From NCBI RefSeq assembly GCF_002112505.1, contig NZ_NEHW01000002.1, positions 496,001 through 560,000 on the forward strand: DNA of 64,000 nt, in the 5' to 3' direction. The stretch's first letter is position 1, and each line of letters starts with the position of its first letter. The notes below the pieces were generated by a model. That model saw nothing but the letters and a program-made list of their open reading frames with translations, ran no database searches and was not told the DNA's origin. A program made the translations under genes and the position numbers. This stretch comes from Pseudomonas sp. R28(2017). Lineage in GTDB: Bacteria > Pseudomonadota > Gammaproteobacteria > Pseudomonadales > Pseudomonadaceae. Positions 27,734 through 36,952 of the stretch are shown piece by piece.

Positions 27734-29158
27734 CTAAATCCCACCCCGCCGCACATGCTTCACCAACACCTTCTCCAACAACTCCCACATCGCCGGGTCC
27801 GTACTGAACGCCACATTGAACCGCATCCACCCGGTAGCCTTGGCATCGACCATGAACAACTGCCCAGGCCCGAGCATGATGCCTTTCTCCAGCGCATCAT
27901 CCAGCAACGCCGCGCTGTCCGGAATCGCTGGGTGGCGGGTCCAGATATACATCCCTTCATCCGACTCGATGAACAGTTCAAAGCCCAATCGATGCAGATG
28001 CCGGCCAACTTCCTGATGCGCCTCGGCCAGACGCTGGCGCAGGCGTTTGAGGTGCTTGCGCCAGCGCCCGTCGATGATCGCGGCATACACCACCCGCTCC
28101 ATCACCTGCGAGGTGGTCAGCCCCGAGCGCATCTTTAGGTGCAGCAGCTTCTGCGACAGCTCCGGGTTGGCCAGCAGGTAGCCGACCCGCACGTTGGGCG
28201 AGATGCTCTTCGAGTAGCTGCCCACGTACACCACCTGCTGCAGGTGGTCGAGGCTGGCCAGGCACGGTTGCGGCTCGGCGACCATGTCGGCATACAGGTT
28301 GTTTTCCACCAGGCGGAAGCCGTGCTGGCTGGCCAGCTGCAGCAAGCGGTGCAGCTGCGGCAGCGGGGTGCGTGAGCAGGTCGGGCTGTGCAGGTGCGGC
28401 TGGGTGAAGAACGCGGTAGGGCGGTGATGCGCCAGCAGCTGCTCAAGGTGATTGAGGTCGTAACCGTTCGGCGTGCGTGGCACGCCGATCAACGTCGCGC
28501 CTTGGGTGCGCAGGATACTCATCAGGTTGGGGTAGCCGGGGTCGTCCACCAGCACCACGTCACCGGGGCGCACCAGGGTACGCACGGCCAGGTCCAGCGC
28601 CTGGCTGGCACCGTGGGTCAGCATCAGCTGCGCCGGGTTGCAGACGATCGACAGCTCCTGCTGCAGGTTCTGCGCGGTCAGCGCACGCAGCTCCGGCAGG
28701 CCCATCGGGTCGCCGTAGCCAGACAGTTCCAGCGGGCTGCCGGCCACCTGGCGCAGGCCGCGACGCAGGCCTTCTTCGTACATCCAGTCGTTGGGCAACC
28801 AGCCGCAGCCTGGCTTGAACGGCAGCTGGCGGATTTCGAAGATCTGTTGCAGGTACCACTCGGAATTGAACGTCGGGCGGCCAGTCTCGGCCTCGCTGTT
28901 CTGGCATTCCAGCAACTCGTTCGCCGCACGATTGACGAAGAACCCCGCATTGCCCTTGCTCACCAGCAAGCCCTGGGCGACCAGGCGGTCGTACGCCTCG
29001 ACCACGGTGAAGGTGCTCACCGAATAGGTCGCGGCGAAGGCGCGAATCGACGGCACCTTGGCGCCGGGCTTGAGGGTCTGGTTGTCGATCAGCTCGCGCA
29101 GGCCGTCGATGATCTGGTTGACCAACGGCGTGGAGGAGTCTGGATGTAATTCGAACAT
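27734..29158 (-). CDS. MocR-type GntR regulator with aminotransferase domain
   Basis: A 474-residue fusion of a GntR winged helix (residues 1-75: LVNQIIDGLRELIDNQTLKPG, then KVPSIRAFAATYSVSTFTVVEAYDRL; key VSTFTVVEAYDRL) to a fold-type I aminotransferase-like domain that binds PLP. The Schiff-base Lys is in GSYSKSISPNVRVGY. Such proteins sense PLP or an amino compound and control its metabolism. It is divergent from an amino-acid permease gene across 326 bp, the likely target. Confidence 0.93.
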   Translation of the reverse strand: MFELHPDSSTPLVNQIIDGLRELIDNQTLKPGAKVPSIRAFAATYSVSTFTVVEAYDRLVAQGLLVSKGNAGFFVNRAANELLECQNSEAETGRPTFNSEWYLQQIFEIRQLPFKPGCGWLPNDWMYEEGLRRGLRQVAGSPLELSGYGDPMGLPELRALTAQNLQQELSIVCNPAQLMLTHGASQALDLAVRTLVRPGDVVLVDDPGYPNLMSILRTQGATLIGVPRTPNGYDLNHLEQLLAHHRPTAFFTQPHLHSPTCSRTPLPQLHRLLQLASQHGFRLVENNLYADMVAEPQPCLASLDHLQQVVYVGSYSKSISPNVRVGYLLANPELSQKLLHLKMRSGLTTSQVMERVVYAAIIDGRWRKHLKRLRQRLAEAHQEVGRHLHRLGFELFIESDEGMYIWTRHPAIPDSAALLDDALEKGIMLGPGQLFMVDAKATGWMRFNVAFSTDPAMWELLEKVLVKHVRRGGI

Positions 29159-29484
29159 TCGGGGCCTTCAAGGGTGCGGAACACCAGGCGCCGGCGGGGT
29201 GTATTGCATCGGCGGCCTGTACAGTGCAGTGCGAGATTCATGCCACTGTGCATGGCTCTCTACGTCGGACATTTTTACATTAGGTGTCAGATATCGCCAC
29301 ATAAAGCATGTTCAGTTCGTCTCAGGTGCCAACCCTGGGGCGCGTCAGCAGGCCGCCACGGAAGGCCTGCGTGTGTTTGCGCACACCATCCTGCCCGCAT
29401 TAGCACTGATGTACAGGTGAAACCGAGAGCCATCGGGGTTTCACAGTTTTCCTTGGATAAAAAGAAGCACGGGGTACACAACTG
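29159..29484. promoter_or_regulatory. Divergent MocR-permease control region
   Basis: 326 bp with no gene. Near the centre ACAGTG (29221-29226) and CACTGT (29244-29249) form an inverted repeat with a 17-base gap, inside CTGTACAGTGCAGTG...CCACTGTGCATGG. MocR proteins often bind paired short repeats, so this is a candidate operator. A T/A-rich tract (ACATTTTTACATTAGG-like, near 29269-29282) lies nearby. Confidence 0.4.
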
Positions 29485-30897
29485 ATGGACGCAACATCCA
29501 CAACCACCACCGCGAAAAGCGGGCACGAGAGCAAGCTCAGTGCCTCGCTCAAGTCGCGCCACCTGACGATGATGTCGATCGCCGGGGTTATCGGCGGCGC
29601 CTTGTTCGTCGGTTCCGGCAGCGTCATCCACAGCGCAGGCCCGGCCGCAGTACTGGCCTACCTGGCCGGCGGCATCCTGGTGGTCCTGATCATGCGCATG
29701 CTCGGTGAAATGGCGACGTCCTCGCCCGACACCGGCTCGTTCTCCACCTACGCCGACCGCGCGATCGGCCGCTGGGCCGGTTTCACCATCGGCTGGCTGT
29801 ACTGGTGGTACTGGGTCATCCTGATGGCCTGGGAAGCCTATGTGGCGGGCAAGATCCTGCATGGCTTCTTCCCCGACGTGAGCGTCAACGTGTTCGTGCT
29901 GGCCACGACCCTGCTGCTGATCACCGTCAACTTCTTCAACGTCAAGCACTACGGCGAGTTCGAATTCTGGTTCGCGCTGATCAAGGTGGTGGCGATCGTC
30001 TGCTTCCTGGTGGTGTGCACCGCCGCGGTGATGAACATCTGGCAGTTCGGTGAAGTGCGTGGCATGACCCACCTGACCGCCGAAGGCTTCATGCCCAACG
30101 GCATTACCACGGTGATCGGGGCGTTGCTCGGGGTGATGTTCGCCTTCCTCGGCGCCGAAATCGTCACCATCGCCGCTTCTGAAGCCAAGGACCCGGCCAC
30201 CCAGATCGTCAAGGCCACCAACTCGGTGGTATGGCGTGTGTGCCTGTTCTACGTCGGCTCGATCTTCCTGATCGTCTGCCTGGTACCGTGGAACGACCCG
30301 CAACTGGGCGTTTCCGGCTATGGCGCCTACCGCCGTACCCTGGAGCTGCTGGGCGTGCCGCACGCCGAGCTGCTGATGAACTTCGTGGTGCTGACCTCGG
30401 TGAGCAGCTGCCTGATCTCGGGCCACTACACCGCATCGCGCATGCTGTTCTCCCTGGCCCAGCGTGGCGACGCGCCGTCGTTCTTCAAGATCACCCGCGC
30501 CGGCACCGGTGTACCGGTGTACGCGATCATCGGCTCCTGCGCCGTGGCCGTGGTCTGCGCGCTGATCAACTTCAGCGAGACCCTGCGCCCGAAAGACGTG
30601 CTGGAAACCCTGATGAACACCACCGGCATGATCGCCCTGCTGGTGTACCTGGTGATCGCCTTCTCGCAGCTGCGCATGCGCCGCAAGCTGATCGCCGACG
30701 GCAAGGAAGTGCGCCTGCAGATGTGGCTGTTCCCGTGGCTGACCTACCTGGTGATCGGCTTCATCATCGCCGCGCTGGTGACCATGGCTTTCATGCCTGA
30801 CTACCAGATCCTGGTGATCTCCACCGGCATCGCCGCGGCCGTCGTGGTGGCCATGGGTGTGGTGCACCAGATCCGCTCGGGCAAGCAGCAGCACTAA
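29485..30897 (+). CDS. APC-family amino-acid permease (GabP/AnsP-like)
   Basis: A 12-helix inner-membrane amino-acid:proton symporter of 470 residues. The AAT-subfamily signature is present at the N-terminus: LKSRHLTMMSIAGVIGGALF and GSGSVIHSAGPAAVLAYLAGG (key GGALFVGSG). The loop FLGAEIVTIAASEAKDP is characteristic of GabP-type carriers. Start ATG 29485. The divergent MocR gene suggests induction by a GABA-like or other amino compound. A GC-rich hairpin follows the stop. Confidence 0.92.
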   Translation: MDATSTTTTAKSGHESKLSASLKSRHLTMMSIAGVIGGALFVGSGSVIHSAGPAAVLAYLAGGILVVLIMRMLGEMATSSPDTGSFSTYADRAIGRWAGFTIGWLYWWYWVILMAWEAYVAGKILHGFFPDVSVNVFVLATTLLLITVNFFNVKHYGEFEFWFALIKVVAIVCFLVVCTAAVMNIWQFGEVRGMTHLTAEGFMPNGITTVIGALLGVMFAFLGAEIVTIAASEAKDPATQIVKATNSVVWRVCLFYVGSIFLIVCLVPWNDPQLGVSGYGAYRRTLELLGVPHAELLMNFVVLTSVSSCLISGHYTASRMLFSLAQRGDAPSFFKITRAGTGVPVYAIIGSCAVAVVCALINFSETLRPKDVLETLMNTTGMIALLVYLVIAFSQLRMRRKLIADGKEVRLQMWLFPWLTYLVIGFIIAALVTMAFMPDYQILVISTGIAAAVVVAMGVVHQIRSGKQQH

Positions 30898-30900
30898 GCG

Positions 30901-31080
30901 TCACTTGCTGTTGGAAACGGCCGGCTCCCTTGGGGACCCGGCCGTTTCGCGTTTCTGGGCCTGGTGTTTTTCCGCGGGCATGTGAAAACGCTGGTTCATC
31001 CAGGGGGAACCGAGCAGGGCGGCTGCGGCGATCAGTGCCAGGATGGCCAGGGCCAGGGACAGTTTCATGGGCATGCGCAT
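30901..31080 (-). CDS. Possible small single-pass membrane protein
   Basis: A frame of about 59 residues beginning MRMPMKLSLALAILAL with one hydrophobic segment (LALAILALIAAAALLG) and a hydrophilic tail. A longer start at 31101 (MLEVIPF) is possible. No clear ribosome site is seen, and its last 16 codons run through the hairpin after the permease gene, so it may be a chance frame. It is included because the N-terminus looks like a real signal anchor. Confidence 0.35.
   Translation of the reverse strand: MRMPMKLSLALAILALIAAAALLGSPWMNQRFHMPAEKHQAQKRETAGSPREPAVSNSK
30914..30948 (+). terminator. GC-rich hairpin after the amino-acid permease gene
   Basis: GAAACGGCCGG (30914-30924) pairs with CCGGCCGTTTC (30938-30948). 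It lies 16 bp after the permease stop; a short T-rich GCGTTTCTGG follows. Confidence 0.75.
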
Positions 31081-31176
31081 AAAAGGGATGACTTCAAGCA
31101 TAGGTGGACAGTTCAGGCGCATGTGCGCCGTTACATGGCTTATGCTCACAGCATCGCCCGTCAAAAGGAGCCGCCC

Positions 31177-31953
31177 ATGGCCTGGTCCGCCACCCAGTAT
31201 TCCCTGTTCGAAGACGAACGCACCCGCGCCGTGCGCGACCTGCTGGCCGCCGTACCACCGCGGCCGGTGCGCCATGCCACCGACCTTGGCTGTGGCCCCG
31301 GCAACTCGACCGAAGTGCTGTTGCAGCGCTGTCCGGATGCCCAGGTGACGGCGCTGGACAGCGACAAGGACATGATTGACAAGGCCCGCGAACGCAAGCG
31401 CCTGCACATTCCGCGGGTGCGCTGCGAGATTGCCGATATCAGTGCCTGGACCGCTCCCGAGCCGCAGGACCTGATCCTGGCCAATGCCTCGCTGCAATGG
31501 GTGCCCGACCACGGTTCGCTGTACCCGCACCTGGTGCGCCAGCTGAGCGAGGGTGGCAGCCTGGCCGTGCAGACCCCGGACAACCTCGACGAGCCCGCGC
31601 ACCGCCAGCTTCGCGAGATCGCCGGCCGTGGCCCCTGGGCCGGCAAGTTCGCCGATTTCAGTCTGCCACCGCGGCATAACGCGGCGTTCTACTACGACTT
31701 GCTTAGCCCGCTGTGTACGCGGGTGGATGTGTGGCGCACCACCTATCACCACCCGCTTGCTGGCGGCGCCGAGGCGGTGGTGGAGTGGTTCAAGGGGTCA
31801 GCCCTGCGGCCGTACCTGGCGAAGCTGGATGAAGAGGAGCAGGCGAGCTTCCTGCAGATGTACCTGCAGGCCATGCAGCATGACTACCCGGCTGCCACCG
31901 ATGGCAAGGTGCTGCTGCCGTTCCCGCGGCTGTTCGTCGTCGCCACCCGTTAA
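31177..31953 (+). CDS. tam: Trans-aconitate 2-methyltransferase
   Basis: A class I SAM methyltransferase of 258 residues that esterifies trans-aconitate, a by-product that inhibits the TCA cycle enzyme aconitase. The family's N-terminus WSATQYSLFEDERTRAVRDL is clear, motif I is DLGCGPGNST, and ANASLQWVPDH and WRTTYHHPL are Tam features. ATG 31177 has AAAAGGAG upstream. Its stop overlaps the stop of the convergent DUF2784 gene by four bases. Confidence 0.93.
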   Translation: MAWSATQYSLFEDERTRAVRDLLAAVPPRPVRHATDLGCGPGNSTEVLLQRCPDAQVTALDSDKDMIDKARERKRLHIPRVRCEIADISAWTAPEPQDLILANASLQWVPDHGSLYPHLVRQLSEGGSLAVQTPDNLDEPAHRQLREIAGRGPWAGKFADFSLPPRHNAAFYYDLLSPLCTRVDVWRTTYHHPLAGGAEAVVEWFKGSALRPYLAKLDEEEQASFLQMYLQAMQHDYPAATDGKVLLPFPRLFVVATR

Positions 31954-32315
31954 GGCCGCCGCCAGCGCCGGATCACGTAGCCGTAGATGGCCAGGTTGAG
32001 CAGCAGCACGACGCCGCCCAGCAGCAGCTGGATCTGCGGCGTCAGGCCGGCGGGGTAGATCAGCGGCCAGAGGTAATGCTCGACGAAGCCACCATGGTAC
32101 CCCGCATCACCGGCCGCCAGGCGCATGCGGTTTTCCCAGTCGGTGAGCGGGCATTCCAGGTGCAGGCCTTCCACCGCCAGGCCCCAGCCCAGGGCGGGGA
32201 GATGCAGGAGCAGGGCGGGACGCCACCTGAGCACCAGCAGGCCGCCGAACAGGACCAGCAGGATGAAGGCCAGGTGCAGCAGGACCAGGGCGTCGGCGGA
32301 TATTCGGTAGAACAT
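31950..32315 (-). CDS. DUF2784 membrane protein
   Basis: A 121-residue inner-membrane protein with three or four hydrophobic segments: ALVLLHLAFILLVLFGGLLV, LLLHLPALGWGLAVEGL and LLLGGVVLLLNLAIYGYVI. The stretch HLECPLTDWENRMR is the hallmark of DUF2784. Function unknown. ATG 32315. A long perfect inverted REP pair lies upstream, between this gene and the LysR gene. Confidence 0.88.
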   Translation of the reverse strand: MFYRISADALVLLHLAFILLVLFGGLLVLRWRPALLLHLPALGWGLAVEGLHLECPLTDWENRMRLAAGDAGYHGGFVEHYLWPLIYPAGLTPQIQLLLGGVVLLLNLAIYGYVIRRWRRP

Positions 32316-32364
32316 GGTGGATGGGGCTGCAATTGAGGTATTCCCAGCATAGCCGGGTCGCCTG

Positions 32365-32465
32365 TACCGGCCTCTTCGCGGGCACGCCCGCTCCCACAGG
32401 ATCACCACAGATTCGAAGATTGTGGTGATCCTGTGGGAGCGGGCGTGCCCGCGAAGAGGCCGGTA
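32365..32465. repeat. REP pair forming a perfect 45-bp stem
   Basis: Arms 32365-32409 and 32421-32465 are exact inverse complements, with an 11-base loop GATTCGAAGAT. Each arm carries one REP with core GCGGGCACGCCCGC plus the flank CTCCCACAGGATCACCACA. It is the most perfect REP pair in the window and lies after the LysR gene's 3' end. Confidence 0.93.
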
Positions 32466-32470
32466 AGGTC

Positions 32471-33340
32471 CTACAACGCTTCCTGAACCATCTGCAGGAA
32501 GGTCGCCACCACCCGCCGCGAACGCTGCTCGCTCAGGCACACCAGGGTCTCGGTCAGGTGCCGCTGGCAGTCGACGATGGGCAACGCACACACCCGCGCA
32601 TCCGCGCCAAATTCGGCCGCCGACACCACCCCCACGCCAATCCCCACCACCACGGCCTCGCGCGCTGCCTCGCGCCCCTCCACCTGAATCGCCGGGCGAA
32701 TCCGCAAGCCTGCGCGCTGCATCTCCTCCTCCAGCGTCTGCCGCGTCACCGACCCCGGCTCGCGCAGTACCAGCGGGGTGTCGTCCAGGTCCGCCAGTTG
32801 GATCGAACCACGGCTGGCCCACGGGTGGTTGTGCGAGACGAACGCCACCATCGGGTCACGGCGCAACGGCACGCAAAACAGCCGCTCGTCATCGACATCG
32901 CGCCCGAGCAACGCCAGGTCGGCCTGGTAGCTGAACAGCCGGGAAAGCGACTCGTCGGTATTGCCGGTCTCGATCTTGACCTGAATGCCCGGGTAGCGCT
33001 GGCAGAAGCGCGCGATCTGCGGCAGCACGTGCACGGGCGCATCCACCGCCAGCACCAGGCTGCCGGTGTGCAGGGCACGGGAATCCTGCAGCAGGTCATG
33101 GGCTTCGGCTTCGCAGGCGAACAGGCGCTGGCTGATGCCCAGCAGGCGCTCGCCCAGGTCGGTCAGCTGCACCGAGCGCTTGTTGCGGTGAAACAGCAAC
33201 ACGCCGAAGCGTTCTTCGAGCTTGCGCACCTGGTCGGACACCGCCGGCTGGGTCAGAAACAGTTTTTCTGCCGCGCGGGTGAAGCTGCCGTGCACGGCCA
33301 CTGCGTGGAACGCCTTGAGTTGAGCGTGGGATACCGACAT
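32471..33340 (-). CDS. LysR-family regulator of the OPA-type transporter
   Basis: A 289-residue LysR protein: HAQLKAFHAVAVHGSFTRAA and LFLTQPAVSDQVRKLEERFG form the winged helix (recognition TQPAVSDQVRKLE). The ligand domain has NTDESLSRLFSYQADLALLG and REAVVVGIGVGVVSAAEF, similar to regulators of phosphonate or phosphoester use. It is divergent from the OPA-family transporter gene across 243 bp, the likely target. Confidence 0.92.
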   Translation of the reverse strand: MSVSHAQLKAFHAVAVHGSFTRAAEKLFLTQPAVSDQVRKLEERFGVLLFHRNKRSVQLTDLGERLLGISQRLFACEAEAHDLLQDSRALHTGSLVLAVDAPVHVLPQIARFCQRYPGIQVKIETGNTDESLSRLFSYQADLALLGRDVDDERLFCVPLRRDPMVAFVSHNHPWASRGSIQLADLDDTPLVLREPGSVTRQTLEEEMQRAGLRIRPAIQVEGREAAREAVVVGIGVGVVSAAEFGADARVCALPIVDCQRHLTETLVCLSEQRSRRVVATFLQMVQEAL

Positions 33341-33583
33341 GCCGACTCCAGTAACAAGCTGAGCTTATGTGTGAAATACGATAAATCGATTTTCTTTATC
33401 AGTCAGCAACTGTTTCCATACGTTTCAACCCGAGGCCGTCGCCACAAGCAGCGGCCGGGCCATGGCCCGCACACCGTGCCATCTGACCAGATGACGAGCC
33501 TTCGTCATGCAGTGCGCAACACAACAACAAGACAGGCGTTTTTTAACAATCTGCCGGCACACTTGAGCAAGAGGTCAGAGTCA

Positions 33584-34900
33584 ATGAATCAATCACTAGC
33601 CGCGTTGAAACGCTGGCGCATCCAGATTTTCGCGATCACCTGGCTGGCCTACGCCGCCTTCTACTTCACCCGCAAAGCCTTCTCGGTGGCCAAGCTCGGC
33701 ATCGGTGAAGACCCGACGTTCATGCTCGACAAGGCCGCCATGGCCAACCTCGACGCCATCTACCTGGCCGCCTACGCCGTGGGCCAGTTCACCTGGGGCA
33801 TGCTCGCCGACCGTTTCGGCCCGCGGGTGGTGGTGTTGGGCGGCTTGCTGATTTCGGCGGTGGCCGCAGTGGTGATGGGCAGTTACGCGACCTTCCCGAT
33901 CTTCGCTACCTGCATGCTGATCCAGGGCCTGGCGCAATCCACCGGCTGGGCCGGGCTGTGCAAGAACATCGGCAGCTTCTTCCCGGCTTCACAGCGCGGT
34001 CGGGTGCTGGGGCTGTGGAGTTCGTGCTATGCCTTCGGTGGCCTGGTCGCGTCGCCGTTCGCCGGCTGGTGGGCCTACACCCTGGTCGGCACCTGGCATG
34101 CGGCATTCTTCTCCAGTGCCGCAGTGGTGGCCGGCGTGGCCGTGCTGTTCTTCTTCCTGCAGCGCAACAAGCCCGAAGACGTCGGCCTGGCAGCGGTCGA
34201 GCCCGAGCCGCAGAGCATGGCCCCGGCCGGCAACCTGTGCAGCGTTTGGGCGCCGCTGCGCGAGATCCTGCGCAACCGCACGGTGCTGACCCTGGGCCTG
34301 GCCTACTTCCTGTTGAAACCGGCGCGTTACGCGATCCTGCTGTGGGGCCCGGTGATTGTCTTCGAGCAGATGCCTTCGGTCGGCAAGGTCGGCGCGGCGA
34401 TCATCCCCACCGCCTTCGAACTGGCCGGGCTGCTCGGCCCGATCATCATCGGCCTGGCTTCGGACAAGCTGTTCGGCGCCCGGCGCATGCCGGCCTGCGT
34501 GATCAGCCTGGTGCTGCTGACAGTGACCCTGGCAGCCTTCATGGCGGCCATGCACAGTGGCAGCATCGTGATGGTGGTGGCCTTGCTGTTCGTCATGGGC
34601 CTGACCCTGTACGGGCCGGACTCGATGATCAGCGGCGCGGCGGCCATCGACTTCGGCACGGCCAAGGCCGGCGCCACGGCGGCGGGCTTTGTCAACGGCT
34701 GCGGCTCGGTGGGCGCGGTGCTCGGCGGCTTGCTGCCGGGCTACTTCGACAGCGTCACGGTGTTCATCGTGTTTGCCGGTTGCGCGCTGTTCTCGGCCCT
34801 GGTGCTGCTGCCGCACTGGAACAGCCGCCCGGCCGGCACGCCCGAGGCCAACGACGTGGCCCCGAACACCAGCATGGCGATCAAGCCACTGCGTACCTGA
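33584..34900 (+). CDS. MFS transporter, organophosphate:phosphate antiporter (OPA)-like
   Basis: A 438-residue, 12-helix permease of the GlpT/UhpT/PgtP branch: the N-terminal WLAYAAFYFTRKAFSVAK, the loop GMLADRFGPRVVVLGG, and LGLWSSCYAFGGLVASPFAG with an OPA-type G-rich helix. In relatives of this branch the partners are phosphonate or glycerol-phosphate pathways. ATG 33584 gives the usual short N-terminus; the same frame is open far upstream over the divergent LysR gene but is not coding there. Confidence 0.9.
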   Translation: MNQSLAALKRWRIQIFAITWLAYAAFYFTRKAFSVAKLGIGEDPTFMLDKAAMANLDAIYLAAYAVGQFTWGMLADRFGPRVVVLGGLLISAVAAVVMGSYATFPIFATCMLIQGLAQSTGWAGLCKNIGSFFPASQRGRVLGLWSSCYAFGGLVASPFAGWWAYTLVGTWHAAFFSSAAVVAGVAVLFFFLQRNKPEDVGLAAVEPEPQSMAPAGNLCSVWAPLREILRNRTVLTLGLAYFLLKPARYAILLWGPVIVFEQMPSVGKVGAAIIPTAFELAGLLGPIIIGLASDKLFGARRMPACVISLVLLTVTLAAFMAAMHSGSIVMVVALLFVMGLTLYGPDSMISGAAAIDFGTAKAGATAAGFVNGCGSVGAVLGGLLPGYFDSVTVFIVFAGCALFSALVLLPHWNSRPAGTPEANDVAPNTSMAIKPLRT

Positions 34901-35025
34901 AGGAAAGCGGGCAAGGTCGACAAGGCGTGAGATTACTTGTCGATCCACCGTCCGAGGGCGTATAAACTGCACCCACTTTTGGCCGGTCGCTTCCTGAACC
35001 GGCCGCTGAAACAAAGAGAGTCGAC

Positions 35026-35736
35026 ATGGGCGCACAGTGGAAAGCCAAACATAGAGAAACAGCTGCCAATGCCAAGGGCAAGATCATGGGCAAGCTGGCC
35101 AAGGAAATCCAGATCGCTGCCAAATCCGGCGCCGACCCGGACATGAACCCGCGCCTGCGCCTGGCCATCGTCCAGGCCAAGAAAGCGTCGATGACCCGTG
35201 AAACCCTGGAGCGTGCGATCAAGAAAGGCGCTGGTCTGGACGGCGAAGCCGTGCAGTACCATGCCGTCAGCTATGAAGGCTTCGCCCCGCACCAGGTGCC
35301 TCTGATCGTCGAGTGCCTGACCGACAACGTCAACCGCACCGTGGCACAGATCCGCGTGCTGTTCCGCAAGGGCCAGCTGGGCGCCAGCGGCTCGGTGACC
35401 TGGGACTTCAACCACGTCGGCCTGATCGAAGCCACCCCGGAAGGCGATGCCGACCCGGAAATGGCCGCCATCGAAGCCGGTGCCCAGGACTTCGAGGAAG
35501 GTGAAGAAGAAGGTTCGACCCTGTTCATCACCGACACCACCGACCTGGATGCCGTGCAGAAGGCGCTGCCGGAGCATGGCTTCACCGTGACTTCGGCGAA
35601 GATCGGCTATACCCCGAAGAACCCGGTGAGCGCGGCCAGCCTCAGTGCTGAAGCGCTGGCCGAGGTTGAAGCGTTTCTCGAAGCGATCGACGAGAACGAT
35701 GACGTGCAGAACGTCTACGTTGGCCTGACTGCCTGA
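35026..35736 (+). CDS. YebC/TACO1-family protein
   Basis: A 236-residue member of the YebC/PmpR family, which binds DNA as a transcription factor or, as TACO1, assists translation of proline stretches. It opens with the family block [20 protein letters not shown], has [17 protein letters not shown], and ends with [21 protein letters not shown]. The opening [14 protein letters not shown] differs from the HSKWANIKHRK of the ruvC-linked YebC and matches the YeeN-like second paralogue. It stands alone, between the transporter and a REP cluster. Confidence 0.92.
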   Translation: MGAQWKAKHRETAANAKGKIMGKLAKEIQIAAKSGADPDMNPRLRLAIVQAKKASMTRETLERAIKKGAGLDGEAVQYHAVSYEGFAPHQVPLIVECLTDNVNRTVAQIRVLFRKGQLGASGSVTWDFNHVGLIEATPEGDADPEMAAIEAGAQDFEEGEEEGSTLFITDTTDLDAVQKALPEHGFTVTSAKIGYTPKNPVSAASLSAEALAEVEAFLEAIDENDDVQNVYVGLTA

Positions 35737-35740
35737 CCGT

Positions 35741-35904
35741 CGGGGCCGCTTTGCGGCCATTCGCGGGCAAGCCCGCTCCCACAGGGACAACACAAGCCAT
35801 GGCATTGTGAAGTACCTGTGGGAGCAACTGAGCAACTGTCTTGCTCAATTTCTAGAATCTGGCGCGATCCCTGTGGGAGCGGGCTTGCCCGCGAATGGGC
35901 CGGT
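35741..35904. repeat. REP cluster with a 55-bp interruption
   Basis: A left REP (35760-35785) and an inverted right REP are present, but the right arm occurs twice in part: CCTGTGGGAGC at 35815-35825 stops, 44 bp of unrelated DNA follow, and CCTGTGGGAGC at 35870-35880 resumes and completes the REP. The insert contains GAGCAA...TTGCTC as a small inverted repeat. Confidence 0.85.
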
Positions 35905-35927
35905 GATTTTCATCGAGGGAAGCCTGC

Positions 35928-36872
35928 ATGAACCCGACTTTCGCCTCCCTCAGCCTCGCCCACCTGCGCACCCTCGACTGCCTCCTGCAGCTCAAGAACC
36001 TCAGCCATGCCGCCGACCGCCTGGGCGTCAGCCAATCGGCCCTGAGCCGTCAGCTGGCCCACCTGCGCGAAGCCTTCGACGACTCATTGCTGGTACGCCA
36101 AGGCCGCGGCTATGTACTCAGCGAACACGCCGAGTCCCTGGTCGAACCCCTGCGCCAGGTGCTCGAAGAGCTCCAGGCCCTGCGCCAACCTGCCACCTTC
36201 GACCCGGCCCGCTGCGAGCGGCGCTTCTGCCTGGCCGCCTCCGACTACGTGGCCGAGCACATGCTGCCGCTGCTGGTGGCCGCGCTGGAGCAGGAGGCCC
36301 CGGGCGTGTCCATCGATTACCGCACCTGGCAGGCCGGGCAGTATGCCTTGCTGGCCAGCGGCGAGATCGACCTGGCCACCACCCTGTTCGACGAGTCGCC
36401 GCCCAACCTGCATGGCCGGCTGCTCGGCGAAGACCGCGCGGTGTGCCTGATGCGCCGCGATCACCCGCTGACCGCCCTGGCGGTGCTGGGGCAGGACGAT
36501 TACCTGGCCTGCAAGCATGTGCGTATTTCCGGGGGTGGCGACAAGGACAGCTTCATCGACCGCCACCTGCGTGCCCAGGGGTTGCAGCGGCGCATCAGCC
36601 TGGAGGTGCCGTTCTTCTCGGCCACCGTCCAGGTGATCGGCAACAGCCAGGCGCTGGCCACCGTGCCCGAGCACATCGCCCGGCAACTGTGCCGCCTGCA
36701 TGGCCTGGCGTGGCGGCCGTTGGGGTTTGTCGAGCACACCCAGCGCTACTGGGTGGTGTGGCATCAGCGCTTGCAGGCCTCGGCCGAGCACCGCTGGTTG
36801 CGTAACCGGGTGTTCGAGCTGTGGCGGCAGTCGCAGTTCGGCGTACAGGGCGGGGTTGCGGGTTTGCCATAG
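35928..36872 (+). CDS. LysR-family regulator, probably of the DOPA decarboxylase gene
   Basis: A 314-residue LysR protein: HLRTLDCLLQLKNLSHAADR and LGVSQSALSRQLAHLREAFD form the winged helix (recognition SQSALSRQLAHLR), then a ligand domain of the NodD/SyrM-like group (LLVRQGRGYVLSEHAESLVE). It lies 80 bp upstream of the decarboxylase gene on the same strand, so it may be co-transcribed with it or control it from that gap. Confidence 0.9.
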   Translation: MNPTFASLSLAHLRTLDCLLQLKNLSHAADRLGVSQSALSRQLAHLREAFDDSLLVRQGRGYVLSEHAESLVEPLRQVLEELQALRQPATFDPARCERRFCLAASDYVAEHMLPLLVAALEQEAPGVSIDYRTWQAGQYALLASGEIDLATTLFDESPPNLHGRLLGEDRAVCLMRRDHPLTALAVLGQDDYLACKHVRISGGGDKDSFIDRHLRAQGLQRRISLEVPFFSATVQVIGNSQALATVPEHIARQLCRLHGLAWRPLGFVEHTQRYWVVWHQRLQASAEHRWLRNRVFELWRQSQFGVQGGVAGLP

Positions 36873-36952
36873 CAGGTATGCGCGAAGCGGGGTTATTCGC
36901 CTGGGCGTGGGCGCCTAGACTGGGGTAGAAGATAACCCACAGGAGCGCGCGC

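Noticed and set aside
29287..30894. 535-codon - strand frame rich in His and Asp opposite the amino-acid permease
   Set aside because: It might suggest a metal-binding protein, but the His/Asp pattern is the complement of hydrophobic codons in membrane helices.
32558..33583. Upstream extension of the OPA transporter frame over the LysR gene
   Set aside because: The residues are the antisense of a complete LysR protein; the transporter family starts at 33584.
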